This document shows, piece by piece, positions 8,443 to 19,009 of a stretch of DNA of 44,419 nucleotides; positions within the stretch are counted from its first letter, which is position 1; every line of letters begins with the position of its first letter. The notes beneath the pieces are model-generated. The model did not search any database. It was not told the origin of the DNA and was given only the letters and a program-made list of their open reading frames with translations. The stretch covers positions 1 to 44,419 of the forward strand of contig NZ_JAROCY010000027.1 in NCBI RefSeq assembly GCF_029436685.1, given 5' to 3'. Origin of the DNA: Novosphingobium cyanobacteriorum (GTDB lineage Bacteria > Pseudomonadota > Alphaproteobacteria > Sphingomonadales > Sphingomonadaceae). The position numbers and the translations under genes were made by a program.

Positions 8443-9768
8443 TTGGCAAAGGGCGGCGAAGTTGCCATTCGACGCGGCGTGACCAGTTCGCCTGCAAATT
8501 TCACCGCCCAGCCGACCAGCCCCTTGCAGATCGCGGACTATCGGCGGTTCCTGGTTGCGCGGTTCGCCTCTGTGTTCGCGACCAACGGCATGGTCATCGT
8601 GCTGGGATACCAGCTCTATGACCACGCGCGGACGCATTATGGCATGTCGATCAGCGAAGCGGCGTTCCAGCTGGGCCTGCTGGGCTTGGCGCAGTTTCTG
8701 CCACTGTTCCTGCTGACCCCGGTTGCGGGGGTCGTGGCGGACCGGTTCGACCGGCGGCTCGTGACCGGATTGGCCCTATTGCTGGACCTGAGCATTGCGC
8801 TGACGCTGGCAATCATGACGCAGGCGGGCATTTCCAGCCTGCCGGTGCTGTTCCTGCTGGGCGCGTTGCATGGCACCGCGCGCGTCTTCATCGGACCGGC
8901 TTCCTCATCCATTGCGCCCAACGTGGTGCCGGCCGCGCTGATGCCGCGTGCGGTGGCGGTCAATTCGATAGCCTGGCAGATCGGCAGCGTGGCAGGACCA
9001 TCGCTGGCAGGCGTCCTTTTCGCTGTGGAGCGCAGCCTGCCGTACTGGGTTTCGGTGGTATTCCTTGCGGTGGCGGCATTGAATGCGCTGCGTATCCGCC
9101 CGCTTCCTCCACCACCAGGCAACCGCGACATACACCCGCTGCGCCAGATAAGCGATGGGCTCTCGTTCGTGTGGAACGATCGCTTCCTGCTGGGCTGCGT
9201 GACGCTGGACCTGTTTGCCGTGCTGCTGGGCGGGGCGACGGCGCTGTTGCCGGTCTATGCGCGCGACATCCTGACCTGGAACGGGCACCCCGTGGGATCG
9301 TATGGCCTGGGCGTGATGCGGGCGATGCCGGGGCTTGGCGCGGCACTGGTGGCGCTGGTGCTGGCGAGGAAGCCCATCACCGACGATGTGGGCGTGAAGA
9401 TGCTGCTGGCGGTGGCGCTGTTTGGCGCAGCGACGATCGGCTTCGGCCTTTCGCGCAGCTTTCCGCTGTCGCTGCTGATGCTGGCGACCTTGGGTGGGGG
9501 TGACATGATTTCCGTGTTCATCCGCAACACGCTGGTGCAGCTGCACACGCCCGATGCCGTGCGCGGGCGCGTCTCGTCGATCTCGGGCCTGGCGATCTCG
9601 GCCTCGAACGAACTGGGCGAGATGCAATCGGGCGTGACGGCGGCGCTGCTGGGCGCGACAGGCGCGGTTGTTTTTGGCGGCGTGGGTGCGATAGTCGTCA
9701 CCGCGCTGTGGGCGGTGTGGTTCCCGGAACTGCGCCGCGTGAAGACCTTTGCAGCGAAGTACAACTGA
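8443..9768 (+). CDS. MFS transporter, EntS/MFS_3-like
   Basis: The protein has about 441 residues and 12 predicted hydrophobic segments, starting with a short cytoplasmic tail and DYRRFLVARFASV. The loop motif PVAGVVADRFDRR is the typical MFS A-motif between helices 2 and 3. The overall pattern resembles the MFS_3 (EntS-like) efflux group. It lies just downstream of the TonB receptor and is probably co-transcribed, so it may move a metal chelator or another ligand linked to the receptor. The start is uncertain: TTG at 8443 or GTG at 8479 (leading with MTSSPANFTAQ). Neither has a strong ribosome-binding site. The substrate cannot be read from the sequence. Confidence 0.85.
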   Translation: MAKGGEVAIRRGVTSSPANFTAQPTSPLQIADYRRFLVARFASVFATNGMVIVLGYQLYDHARTHYGMSISEAAFQLGLLGLAQFLPLFLLTPVAGVVADRFDRRLVTGLALLLDLSIALTLAIMTQAGISSLPVLFLLGALHGTARVFIGPASSSIAPNVVPAALMPRAVAVNSIAWQIGSVAGPSLAGVLFAVERSLPYWVSVVFLAVAALNALRIRPLPPPPGNRDIHPLRQISDGLSFVWNDRFLLGCVTLDLFAVLLGGATALLPVYARDILTWNGHPVGSYGLGVMRAMPGLGAALVALVLARKPITDDVGVKMLLAVALFGAATIGFGLSRSFPLSLLMLATLGGGDMISVFIRNTLVQLHTPDAVRGRVSSISGLAISASNELGEMQSGVTAALLGATGAVVFGGVGAIVVTALWAVWFPELRRVKTFAAKYN

Positions 9769-9793
9769 AGCTCAACACCAAGGAGCAAGCGAC

Positions 9794-10711
9794 ATGAAAG
9801 CGGATTCCATTCTCGCCACCATCGGCAACACGCCGCATGTTCGCCTCTCGCGCCTGTTTCCCGACCACGAGGTATGGGTGAAGAGCGAACGCACCAATCC
9901 CGGCGGCTCGATCAAGGATCGTATTGCGCTGGCCATGATCGAAGCGGCCGAAGCCGACGGCAGCCTGAAGCCGGGCGGCACGATCGTGGAGCCGACATCG
10001 GGCAACACCGGCATCGGCCTGGCCATGGTGGCAGCGGTCAAGGGCTACAAGCTGGTGCTGGTGATGCCGGATTCGATGTCGATCGAACGGCGGCGGCTGA
10101 TGCTGGCCTATGGCGCGACGTTCGACCTCACCCCGCGCGAAAAGGGCATGAAGGGCGCGATCGCGCGGGCGCAGGAGATCGTGGACAGCACGCCGGGCGC
10201 GTGGATGCCGCAGCAGTTCGACAACCCGGCCAACGTGGCGGTGCACGTGCGCACCACGGCACAGGAAATCCTGAAGGACTTTGCCGATACGCCGATCGAT
10301 GCGCTGATCACGGGCGTGGGCACGGGCGGGCACCTGACCGGGTGCGCCGAGGAACTGAAGAAGACCTGGCCGGCAATGAAGGCCTGGGCGGTGGAGCCGA
10401 CGCTTTCGCCGGTGATCTCTGGCGGGCAGCCGGCGCCGCACCCGATCCAGGGCATCGGCGCGGGGTTCATCCCGGGCAACCTGCACACCCAGTCCATCGA
10501 CGGGGCGATCCAGGTCGATCCGGCCGATGCCAAGGAATGGGCGCGCCGCTCGGCCCGTGAGGAAGGGCTGCTCGTCGGGATATCCAGCGGGGCAACGCTG
10601 GCGGCGATTTCGCAGAAGCTGAAGGACCTTCCCGCCGGAAGCCGCGTGCTCGGCTTCAACTATGACACCGGCGAGCGATATCTGTCAGTACCGGACTTCC
10701 TGCCGGAGTGA
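9794..10711 (+). CDS. cysK: Cysteine synthase A (O-acetylserine sulfhydrylase)
   Basis: The 305-residue PLP enzyme makes L-cysteine from O-acetylserine and sulfide. The PLP lysine is Lys41 in GGSIKDR, the substrate loop is TSGNTG, and the phosphate-binding loop is GVGTGGHLTG. It ends in FDxD-like text around GFNYDTGERYLS, as in CysK proteins. The ATG at 9794 is preceded by AAGGAGC. It follows the MFS gene by 25 bases and its stop codon overlaps the GTG start of a dienelactone hydrolase gene. A specialised SbnA-like role in siderophore precursor synthesis was considered because of the neighbours, but nothing in the sequence favours it over the housekeeping enzyme. Confidence 0.95.
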   Translation: MKADSILATIGNTPHVRLSRLFPDHEVWVKSERTNPGGSIKDRIALAMIEAAEADGSLKPGGTIVEPTSGNTGIGLAMVAAVKGYKLVLVMPDSMSIERRRLMLAYGATFDLTPREKGMKGAIARAQEIVDSTPGAWMPQQFDNPANVAVHVRTTAQEILKDFADTPIDALITGVGTGGHLTGCAEELKKTWPAMKAWAVEPTLSPVISGGQPAPHPIQGIGAGFIPGNLHTQSIDGAIQVDPADAKEWARRSAREEGLLVGISSGATLAAISQKLKDLPAGSRVLGFNYDTGERYLSVPDFLPE

Positions 10712-11412
10712 GCGCGGTGACACTGGACCGCATCGACCATGCCGATGGCGACGTTGCGCTGGTCGGGCATCTTGCCCGGCCGGTGACTGCGCCGCGCGGC
10801 GCGATCCTGATCCTGCCGACGATCGCCAACTTCAATCCGCCGATGGCGCGACGCGCGCAGATGCTGGCCGATGCCGGGCTCGTCGCGATGGTCGCGGACT
10901 TCTATGGCGAGGAGGTGCGCGACTTCGATCATGCGCGGGCGCTGGCCGGGCCTTTGCGGGAGACCGCGGAAGGATACCGGCGGCGGTTGCATGCAGGGCT
11001 GGATGCGCTGGCCAGGGCGGCGCCGGGGCTGCGGCTGGGCGCGATCGGGTTCTGCATGGGCGGGCAGGCGGCGCTGGAACTGGCGCGCGACGGGGCGCCG
11101 GTGGAGCTGGCGGCGAGCTTTCACGGACTGCTGGACACGAAGGCCCCGGCGGATAAGCCCATCGGCGCGCGCATCCTGGTCTGCCACGGCGATGCCGATC
11201 CGATGGTGCCGCGTGAGCAGGTGCTGGCGTTCTGGCAGGAGATGGATGCGGTGGGGGCCAACTGGCACTTCCACAGCTATTCCGGGGTGAAGCACGGTTT
11301 CACCGATCCGGGCAGCGATGCGCGGGGGATGGCGGCGATCGGCTATGACGCGAGCGCCGACCGGCAGAGCTGGGCGGCGCTGAACGGGCTTCTGGACGAA
11401 GTGTTCGGATAG
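10708..11412 (+). CDS. Dienelactone hydrolase family protein
   Basis: The 234-residue alpha/beta hydrolase carries the dienelactone hydrolase triad: nucleophile Cys116 in GFCMGG, Asp164 in GDADPMVP and His196 in KHGFTDP. The cysteine nucleophile distinguishes it from serine esterases. It probably opens lactone or ester substrates in the cytoplasm; with no other aromatic-degradation genes nearby, the substrate is open. The GTG start overlaps the cysK stop (GTGA), so it is translated as part of the cysK transcript. A second in-frame GTG lies three codons later. A strong bidirectional hairpin follows the stop codon. Confidence 0.9.
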   Translation: MSAVTLDRIDHADGDVALVGHLARPVTAPRGAILILPTIANFNPPMARRAQMLADAGLVAMVADFYGEEVRDFDHARALAGPLRETAEGYRRRLHAGLDALARAAPGLRLGAIGFCMGGQAALELARDGAPVELAASFHGLLDTKAPADKPIGARILVCHGDADPMVPREQVLAFWQEMDAVGANWHFHSYSGVKHGFTDPGSDARGMAAIGYDASADRQSWAALNGLLDEVFG

Positions 11413-11414
11413 AG

Positions 11415-11438
11415 GAAGGGGGCCTTGCGGCCCCCTTC
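11415..11438. terminator. Bidirectional terminator
   Basis: Perfect 10-bp GC-rich stem (GAAGGGGGCC / GGCCCCCTTC) with a TTGC loop, lying between two convergent genes and ending six bases before the stop of the acyl-CoA dehydrogenase gene. Confidence 0.7.
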
Positions 11439-11443
11439 GCGCA

Positions 11444-13243
11444 TCAGGCGGCGAACGCTTCGGGCGAGAGCGCCATGATGGTGTCTGCCCCGGCCTCGAT
11501 CTCGCGCCGCAGCGCACCGGCCTGCGGGGCGAAGCGCGCGGCCCAGTGGCGGGCGCAGGCGAGCTTGGCTTCGTAGAACGGCACTTCGTCGGTCCCCTTG
11601 GCCAGTGCGGCGGCGGCGACCTTTGCCATGCGCAGCCACATCAGACCGGTGGAGGCGATGCCCGTCAGCGTCATGAAGGGATAGGCGCCGGCGCCGAGGT
11701 TGTTGGGGTTGGTCATCGCGTTCTGCATGAACCACATCACGCTGGCCTTGAGCTCGCCATTCACCCTGGCAAGCTTTTCGGCAACGAGCGTGGCCACCGG
11801 ATCATCCCCCGCGGCGGCGCATTCGGCATCGATCAGCGCAAACAGGCGCTGGATGGCACGGCCGCCGTTCATGGCAAGCTTGCGCCCGGCAAGGTCCATC
11901 GCCTGCACGCCGTTGGCACCTTCATAGATCATGGCGATGCGCGCATCGCGCACGAACTGATCCATGCCGTTTTCGATGATGTAGCCGTGGCCGCCCCAGA
12001 CCTGCTGCATGTCGGTGGCGACCTTGTAGCCCATGTCGGTGCCATAGCCCTTGATCACCGGGGTGAGCAGGCCGATCAGGTCATCGGCAGCCTGGCGCTC
12101 CTCTTCGGTTTCGGCCGCGTGGGCAAGGTCAACCTGCAGCGCGCCCCAGGTGCAGAGCGCGCGCATGCCGCCGATGAAGGTCTTCGCGTCCATCAGCATG
12201 CGGCGCACATCGGGGTGGACGATCAGCGGATCGGCCTTCTGCTGGGGCTCTGCCGGGCCGGTGAGGGCGCGACCCTGACGGCGTTCCAGCGCATAGGCGA
12301 GGCCGTTCTGGTAAGCGGCTTCGGCCTGGCCCAGCCCCTGGATGCCCACGCCGAGGCGCGCGGCGTTCATCATGATGAACATGGCCGCGAGGCCCTTGTT
12401 CTCCTCGCCCACCAGCCAGCCCTTGGCACCATCGTAGTTCATCACGCAGGTGGCGTTGCCGTGGATGCCCATCTTGTGTTCGATCGAACCGACCGACACG
12501 GCGTTGCGATCGCCCAGCGAACCATCATCGTTGACCAGCACCTTGGGCACGATGAACAGCGAGATACCCTTGGACGATTCGGGCGCGCCCGGCGTCTTGG
12601 CGAGCACGAGGTGGATGATGTTCTCGGTCAGGTCGTTGTCTCCTGCCGAAATGAAGATCTTGGTGCCGGTGATGGCATAGCTGCCGTCAGCCTGCGGCTC
12701 GGCGCGGGTGCGGATCAGGCCGAGATCGGTGCCGCAGTGCGGCTCGGTGAGGTTCATGGTGCCGAGCCATTCGCCGCTGACCATCTTGGGCAGGTACTTG
12801 GCCTGCTGATCCGGCGAGCCCTTCACCAGGATGGAGGAGATCGCGCCGTTGGCGAGGCCGGGATACATCGCGAAGGCCTGGTTGGCGCTGCCCATGTATT
12901 CCTCAAGCACGAAGCTGATCGCATGGGGCAGCCCCTGCCCGCCGAACTGTTCGGGAGCGGACAGCGTGGGCCAGCCGCCTTCGACATACTGGCGATAGGC
13001 GTCCTTGAATCCGGTGGGGGTGGTGACGCTGCCATCGGCGTGGCGCGTGCAACCTTCGCGATCCCCCACCTGGTTGAGCGGAGCGACGACTTCACCGACG
13101 AAGCGCCCTGCTTCCTCGATCACCGCGTCGGTGAGGTCGGTACTGACCGAGGCGAAACCGGGCAGGTGTGCATAGGATTGAAGATCGATCAGTTCGTTGA
13201 TCATGAAGCGGGTGTCGCGCGTGGGCGCGTTCCAGACGGGCAT
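11444..13243 (-). CDS. Acyl-CoA dehydrogenase (large, C-terminal extended type)
   Basis: The 599-residue flavoenzyme belongs to the large acyl-CoA dehydrogenases with an extra C-terminal domain, the group that includes DmdC and several FadE-type enzymes. FAD and substrate blocks are GEWLGTMNLTEPHCGTDLGL and TGTKIFISAGDND. The catalytic glutamate is most likely in IYEGANGVQAMDL, and the helical core contains DMQQVWGGHGYI. The start MPVWNAPTRD at 13243 is preceded by GGAG. Longer in-frame sequence upstream overlaps the MerR gene and is not plausible. It follows a MerR regulator by four bases and should be in the same operon. Chain-length or branched-chain specificity is not evident; the LiuR-like regulator hints at branched-chain acyl-CoA oxidation. 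Confidence 0.93.
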   Translation of the reverse strand: MPVWNAPTRDTRFMINELIDLQSYAHLPGFASVSTDLTDAVIEEAGRFVGEVVAPLNQVGDREGCTRHADGSVTTPTGFKDAYRQYVEGGWPTLSAPEQFGGQGLPHAISFVLEEYMGSANQAFAMYPGLANGAISSILVKGSPDQQAKYLPKMVSGEWLGTMNLTEPHCGTDLGLIRTRAEPQADGSYAITGTKIFISAGDNDLTENIIHLVLAKTPGAPESSKGISLFIVPKVLVNDDGSLGDRNAVSVGSIEHKMGIHGNATCVMNYDGAKGWLVGEENKGLAAMFIMMNAARLGVGIQGLGQAEAAYQNGLAYALERRQGRALTGPAEPQQKADPLIVHPDVRRMLMDAKTFIGGMRALCTWGALQVDLAHAAETEEERQAADDLIGLLTPVIKGYGTDMGYKVATDMQQVWGGHGYIIENGMDQFVRDARIAMIYEGANGVQAMDLAGRKLAMNGGRAIQRLFALIDAECAAAGDDPVATLVAEKLARVNGELKASVMWFMQNAMTNPNNLGAGAYPFMTLTGIASTGLMWLRMAKVAAAALAKGTDEVPFYEAKLACARHWAARFAPQAGALRREIEAGADTIMALSPEAFAA

Positions 13244-13247
13244 TTCC

Positions 13248-13724
13248 TTACTCCTTGGTCGCGTCGGGGTCGCGCCCCTCGGCCTTTTCGCGGTCGACGA
13301 GCAGGTCCACGAAGCTGGACAGCTCGGCAATGGTGGCGGCAATATCGGCCTGCTGCTGCTTGAGCGTGTCAATCCGTTCGCGGCACTTGGCGATGGTGAC
13401 GCGGCGCTGTTCGACACGGCCATCGCCGAGATCGTAGAGATCGATCATGTCGCGGATGTCGGACAGGCTGAAACCGACGTTCTTGGCGCGCATGATCCAC
13501 GCGAGCCGGGCGCGGTCCCGCTTTGAATAGATGCGCGAAAGGCCGACCCGGGTAGGCGCGATCAGACCTTCGTCTTCATAGAACCGCAGCGCGCGCGCGG
13601 TTACACCGAACTCGGCCGACAGGTCCGAGATCGTGAACTGTTCACGCGCCAGCGCATCCGGCTGATGGATATGGGCGGTGTGCGGCCCTTCGGCCTCGGC
13701 AACAGAGAGGTTTGACGTCGACAT
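13248..13724 (-). CDS. MerR family regulator, LiuR-like
   Basis: The 158-residue protein has an N-terminal extension of about 28 residues and then a MerR-type winged helix-turn-helix (FTISDLSAEFGVTARALRFYEDEGLIAP). A coiled-coil dimerisation helix follows (CRERIDTLKQQQADIAATIAELS). The effector region is short and lacks the cysteine pattern of metal sensors, which fits the LiuR branch that controls branched-chain amino-acid and fatty-acid oxidation. It sits directly upstream of the acyl-CoA dehydrogenase in one operon. A LiuR-like palindrome lies 22 bases before its start, so autoregulation and control of the dehydrogenase are likely. Confidence 0.88.
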   Translation of the reverse strand: MSTSNLSVAEAEGPHTAHIHQPDALAREQFTISDLSAEFGVTARALRFYEDEGLIAPTRVGLSRIYSKRDRARLAWIMRAKNVGFSLSDIRDMIDLYDLGDGRVEQRRVTIAKCRERIDTLKQQQADIAATIAELSSFVDLLVDREKAEGRDPDATKE

Positions 13725-13745
13725 GGGACGCCAAGCTATCTAACC

Positions 13746-13761
13746 TTTACGTAAGCGTCAA
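13746..13761. promoter_or_regulatory. LiuR-type operator
   Basis: The imperfect palindrome TTTACGTAAGCGTCAA has the ACG-N4-CGT core and flanking TT/AA seen in described LiuR sites. It lies in the 39-base gap upstream of the MerR gene. The match is to my recollection of the motif, not to a computed score. Confidence 0.55.
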
Positions 13762-13763
13762 CC

Positions 13764-14093
13764 TTAGATCCGCTCGAGCGTGCCCTCCGGCGTCATCCGG
13801 CGGAAGAAGCAGGTAGGCGCCATCGTATGGCAGGCTGGCCCCGCCGGCTCCACCCGCAGTTCCAGCGCATCCTGATCGCAATCGACGCGTATCTCGATCA
13901 CCTTGAGCACGTGGCCCGAGCTTTCTCCCTTCATCCACAGCCGACCGCGCGAGCGCGAATGGAAGTGGGCGAATCCGGTTTCGCGCGTCCTGGCTATGGC
14001 TTCGGCATCCATGTGGGCGAGCATGAGCAGTGCGCCGGTCTGGTGATCGACGGCAACGGCGGTGACGAGCCCTGCCGAATCGAACTTCGGCAT
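13764..14093 (-). CDS. hisI: Phosphoribosyl-AMP cyclohydrolase
   Basis: The 109-residue product opens the ring of phosphoribosyl-AMP in histidine synthesis. Visible signatures are MLAHMDAEA, HFHSRSRGRLWMKGESSGH and the metal and substrate segment VDCDQDALELRVEPAGPACH, which carries the zinc-binding cysteines. The ATG at 14093 (MPKFDSAGLV) is used here. Related proteins usually have about ten to twenty more residues, and the in-frame text upstream (SDSETQQREQGAVF) looks protein-like. The real start may be a TTG at 14162. Other his genes are not in the window. The family is certain; the start is not. Confidence 0.88.
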   Translation of the reverse strand: MPKFDSAGLVTAVAVDHQTGALLMLAHMDAEAIARTRETGFAHFHSRSRGRLWMKGESSGHVLKVIEIRVDCDQDALELRVEPAGPACHTMAPTCFFRRMTPEGTLERI

Positions 14094-14264
14094 GAACACA
14101 GCGCCCTGTTCGCGCTGCTGCGTTTCGGAATCGGAGGCGGAAATGATGATAACCTTTCGCAAAGTGTGTCGCGTTCGCGCTATTTGTTGCACGATAACCA
14201 CAGACCCGGCCCAAAATCCATGCCCGCTGAACAATGGGCTTTCCCGCGCCACGGCAATGCCCGA

Positions 14265-14510
14265 AAGAGACTGCGTGGTTTGAGGGAACCACATTTCTGA
14301 ACCGCCGCAAGGCGGCGCGAAGCGCCAAAGTTCAGGGTAAGACCGAGGGGCCATCTGCCCGGCCGAACCAGCGGAACGCGGTCGGCGGGCAGATCGGACG
14401 GTGAGGGATTTGCGGTAGCAGCTGGGGGGCTGCGCAATTCGAGGCGGAAACGCCCGACCGCACAGAATTTCGTCACGAGAATGCCCGGGACTTCGGTTCC
14501 GGGCATTTTC
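14265..14510 (+). ncRNA. Candidate structured small RNA
   Basis: The 436-base gap between hisI and comF has no convincing reading frame, but contains a series of hairpins in order: GTGGTT/AACCAC (14275-14292); CCGCC-GCAA-GGCGG (14302-14315, inside an outer CTGAAC/GTTCAG pairing); a long imperfect hairpin closed by ATCTGCCC/GGGCAGAT (14353-14394); and an apparent three-way junction closed by TGCGGT/ACCGCA (14411-14462) with inner hairpins GCAGC/GCTGC and GGCG-GAAA-CGCC. It ends in an intrinsic terminator with a T-rich tail on the plus strand. I cannot match it to 6S, SRP, RNase P, tmRNA or a known riboswitch. No clear promoter is seen. A minus-strand hisI leader is the alternative. Confidence 0.4.
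14480..14510 (+). terminator. Intrinsic terminator between the candidate RNA and comF
   Basis: Perfect 9-bp stem AATGCCCGG / CCGGGCATT followed by TTCGTTT on the plus strand. It may also serve comF from the other side, but the T-rich tail is on the plus side. Confidence 0.7.
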
Positions 14511-14530
14511 GTTTGTGCTGCATGGATCGT

Positions 14531-15307
14531 TCAGGCGGCGAGCGACTGCCCTTCCCCGGCCAGTTCGAGCGCTTCATCCAGCACGCGGGCAAAGCAGGTT
14601 ATGCGAATCCCGCCGACACCGGCCTTGCGCAGCGCCTTGATGCAGGCATTGGTGGTAGCGCCGCTGGTCATCACATCATCGACCAGCAGGACGTTTGCCC
14701 CTTCAAGCCGATCCTTGCGGCCTGCATGCGCGGCGATGGCCCCATCGAGCGCCTGAGCGCGCTGGCGACGGTTGAGCCGGCCCAGTGACGGTGTCTGCCG
14801 CACACGGACAAGGCCATCCACCAGCACCGGCTGACCGAGCGCTTCGGCAATGCGCCGTGCAAGCAGCGCGGACTGGTTGAAGCCGCGCCGCCACATGCGC
14901 CAACGGTGCAGCGGCACCGGGACCACCAGCCATTCGCCCTCCAGCGCAGGAATGCGGGCGAGCATCAACCGTGCGAGCAGTTCCGCCAGCGCAATGCGAC
15001 GGCCATGCTTGAACGCCAGCACGAGATCGCGCGAGGCTTCATTGTAGAGCGTGGCCGCGGCAATGCCTTCATGCCTGGGGGGATCCATCATGCACGGAGC
15101 ACAGACGAGCGCAGCCGTGTCTTCCCCATCATGGCGATCCGGAAGGGGCCGCTGGCAACGCGCGCAGCAGGGATCGCCGGGGATGGCGAGGCGGGACCAG
15201 CAGGTTACGCAAAGCCCGCCCTGCCGCGCCAGTGGATCGCCGCACAGGGGGCAGCGCGGTGGGAAGACCAGATCGACCAGCGGGGAGAGCAGCGATGACG
15301 CGTCCAT
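14531..15307 (-). CDS. comF: ComF family phosphoribosyltransferase-like protein
   Basis: The protein has about 258 residues. Its N-terminus carries zinc-binding cysteine pairs (CPLCG, CVTC, CARC, CAPC), and the C-terminal half is a type I phosphoribosyltransferase domain with the PRPP loop NVLLVDDVMTSGAT and the family motif RRGFNQSALLARRIA. ComF homologues take part in DNA uptake or the handling of single-stranded DNA in competent bacteria; in alphaproteobacteria the role is mostly inferred. The ATG at 15307 (MDASSLLSPLVDLVFPPRC) is chosen because the cysteine-rich domain normally starts here. It is divergent from the methyltransferase gene. Confidence 0.88.
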   Translation of the reverse strand: MDASSLLSPLVDLVFPPRCPLCGDPLARQGGLCVTCWSRLAIPGDPCCARCQRPLPDRHDGEDTAALVCAPCMMDPPRHEGIAAATLYNEASRDLVLAFKHGRRIALAELLARLMLARIPALEGEWLVVPVPLHRWRMWRRGFNQSALLARRIAEALGQPVLVDGLVRVRQTPSLGRLNRRQRAQALDGAIAAHAGRKDRLEGANVLLVDDVMTSGATTNACIKALRKAGVGGIRITCFARVLDEALELAGEGQSLAA

Positions 15308-15371
15308 GCGCAAGGTTGTCAGGCCAAAGGTGGGGCTTGGCAAGAGCGGCGGGGGCGGGCAGGCACGGACC

Positions 15372-16178
15372 ATGGCCAGTGCCCCAACCCAAACTCCGCC
15401 GACGATCTTTTCGCAACAACGCCGCGCCGCCATGCGCCGAAGGATGCGCAGTCTGCAACAGCACGCCGATGCCGCGCACTATATCGCCGACGACATGGCC
15501 GAGGATGTGCTGGAACGGCTGGCGTTCCTGCGCCACGAACCGGCCAGCGCCCTGCTTGTGGGTGACATGACCGGCGCCGTGGCGGCTGCACTGCGCCGAC
15601 AAGGGGTTGCTGTCACCCTAGCTGATCCAGCACCGATGGCGGACGAGATCGCACTGGACGAGGAGCAGCCCTATCCCGTTGGCGGGTTTGACCTGATCGC
15701 CAGTCTTGGCACGCTGGACACGGTGAACGACCTGCCGGGCGCGCTGGTGCACGTGCGCAAGGCGCTGGCGCCCGGTGGCCTTGCCATCGTGAGCATCGTG
15801 GGCGCCGGGAGTGCGAAGGCACTGCGCGAGATCATGCTGGCGGCAGATGGCGAGCGCCCTGCCCCGCGCATCCATCCGATGGTGGACGTGCGCGCCGGGG
15901 CGCAATTGATGCAGCGCTGCGGGTTTGCCGATCCGGTGGCGGATTCACGCGCACTGGATGTGGCGTTCCGATCACTTTCGCGCATGGTTGGCGATCTGCG
16001 CGAGCAAGGTCTGTCGGCCTGCCTGGAACGAGGTGGCGGGGCGATGAGCAAGGCGGCACTGGCGCGTGCCGAGGCTGCATTCACGGCTGCCGCCGACGCG
16101 CAGGGCCGCGTGGTGGAAACGTTCGAAATCCTGACCCTGAGCGGGTGGGCGAAGGCCTTGCGCGCGCCAAAGTTCTGA
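15372..16178 (+). CDS. SAM-dependent methyltransferase family protein (BioC/NDUFAF5-like)
   Basis: The 268-residue protein begins with an arginine-rich helix (TIFSQQRRAAMRRRM), followed by a class I methyltransferase-like fold. ALLVGDMTGAVAAAL stands in the position of the SAM-binding motif I, FDLIASLGTLDTVNDLPGAL is the motif IV region, and RKALAPGGLAIVSI follows. Motif I is atypical (VGDMTG rather than a glycine-rich ExGxG), so SAM binding may be altered. The family resembles the BioC/NDUFAF5 group, frequently found next to comF in alphaproteobacteria. The ATG at 15372 is taken as the start because it leads straight into the conserved helix. The substrate is unknown. Confidence 0.8.
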   Translation: MASAPTQTPPTIFSQQRRAAMRRRMRSLQQHADAAHYIADDMAEDVLERLAFLRHEPASALLVGDMTGAVAAALRRQGVAVTLADPAPMADEIALDEEQPYPVGGFDLIASLGTLDTVNDLPGALVHVRKALAPGGLAIVSIVGAGSAKALREIMLAADGERPAPRIHPMVDVRAGAQLMQRCGFADPVADSRALDVAFRSLSRMVGDLREQGLSACLERGGGAMSKAALARAEAAFTAAADAQGRVVETFEILTLSGWAKALRAPKF

Positions 16179-16210
16179 GGCGGGAGCAGGAGAAACAGGC
16201 TCTACCCCTG

Positions 16211-16265
16211 CCCCTCCCGCCTGCGGGAGGGGAGAAGGAAGGGCCCCTCCCGCCTGCGGGAGGGG
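16211..16265. repeat. Twin GC-rich palindromic elements
   Basis: Two identical 22-bp palindromes occur at 16211-16232 and 16244-16265. Each is CCCCTCCCGC, then CT, then the complementary arm, and they are separated by 11 purine-rich bases. They lie between the convergent methyltransferase and ppdK genes. Similar GC-rich inverted repeats are common dispersed elements in sphingomonad genomes and can act as bidirectional terminators; that generalisation is from memory. Confidence 0.8.
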
Positions 16266-16278
16266 CGTTCGAGGAGCG

Positions 16279-18942
<2,664 letters not shown>

Positions 18943-18984
18943 CGGCCTGCGAAGCTCCCAGTTATCCTTGGTCCTTAGGGCAGG

Positions 18985-19006
18985 TCACCCCTGACAAAGG
19001 GGGTGA
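18985..19006 (-). terminator. Possible glyS 3' hairpin
   Basis: TCACCCC and GGGGTGA arms form a 7-bp stem directly after the glyS stop on the minus strand. There is no clear T run, so it may only attenuate read-through into ppdK. Confidence 0.35.
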
Positions 19007-19009
19007 AGC

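Noticed and set aside
6327..8504. 725-residue minus-strand open frame
   Set aside because: Antisense of the TonB receptor; Arg/His-rich composition typical of shadows.
9794..10711. SbnA-like siderophore enzyme rather than CysK
   Set aside because: The neighbouring receptor and MFS gene invite it, but motifs and length are those of ordinary cysteine synthase, and no sbnB or amino-acid ligase is nearby.
11546..13363. 605-residue plus-strand open frame
   Set aside because: Antisense of the acyl-CoA dehydrogenase, whose motifs are unmistakable on the minus strand.
14265..14510. 6S RNA, SRP RNA, RNase P or tmRNA
   Set aside because: The expected conserved cores (for example GAGGAAAGTCC for RNase P, GGAAGGAAGCAG for SRP, or a tag frame for tmRNA) are not present.
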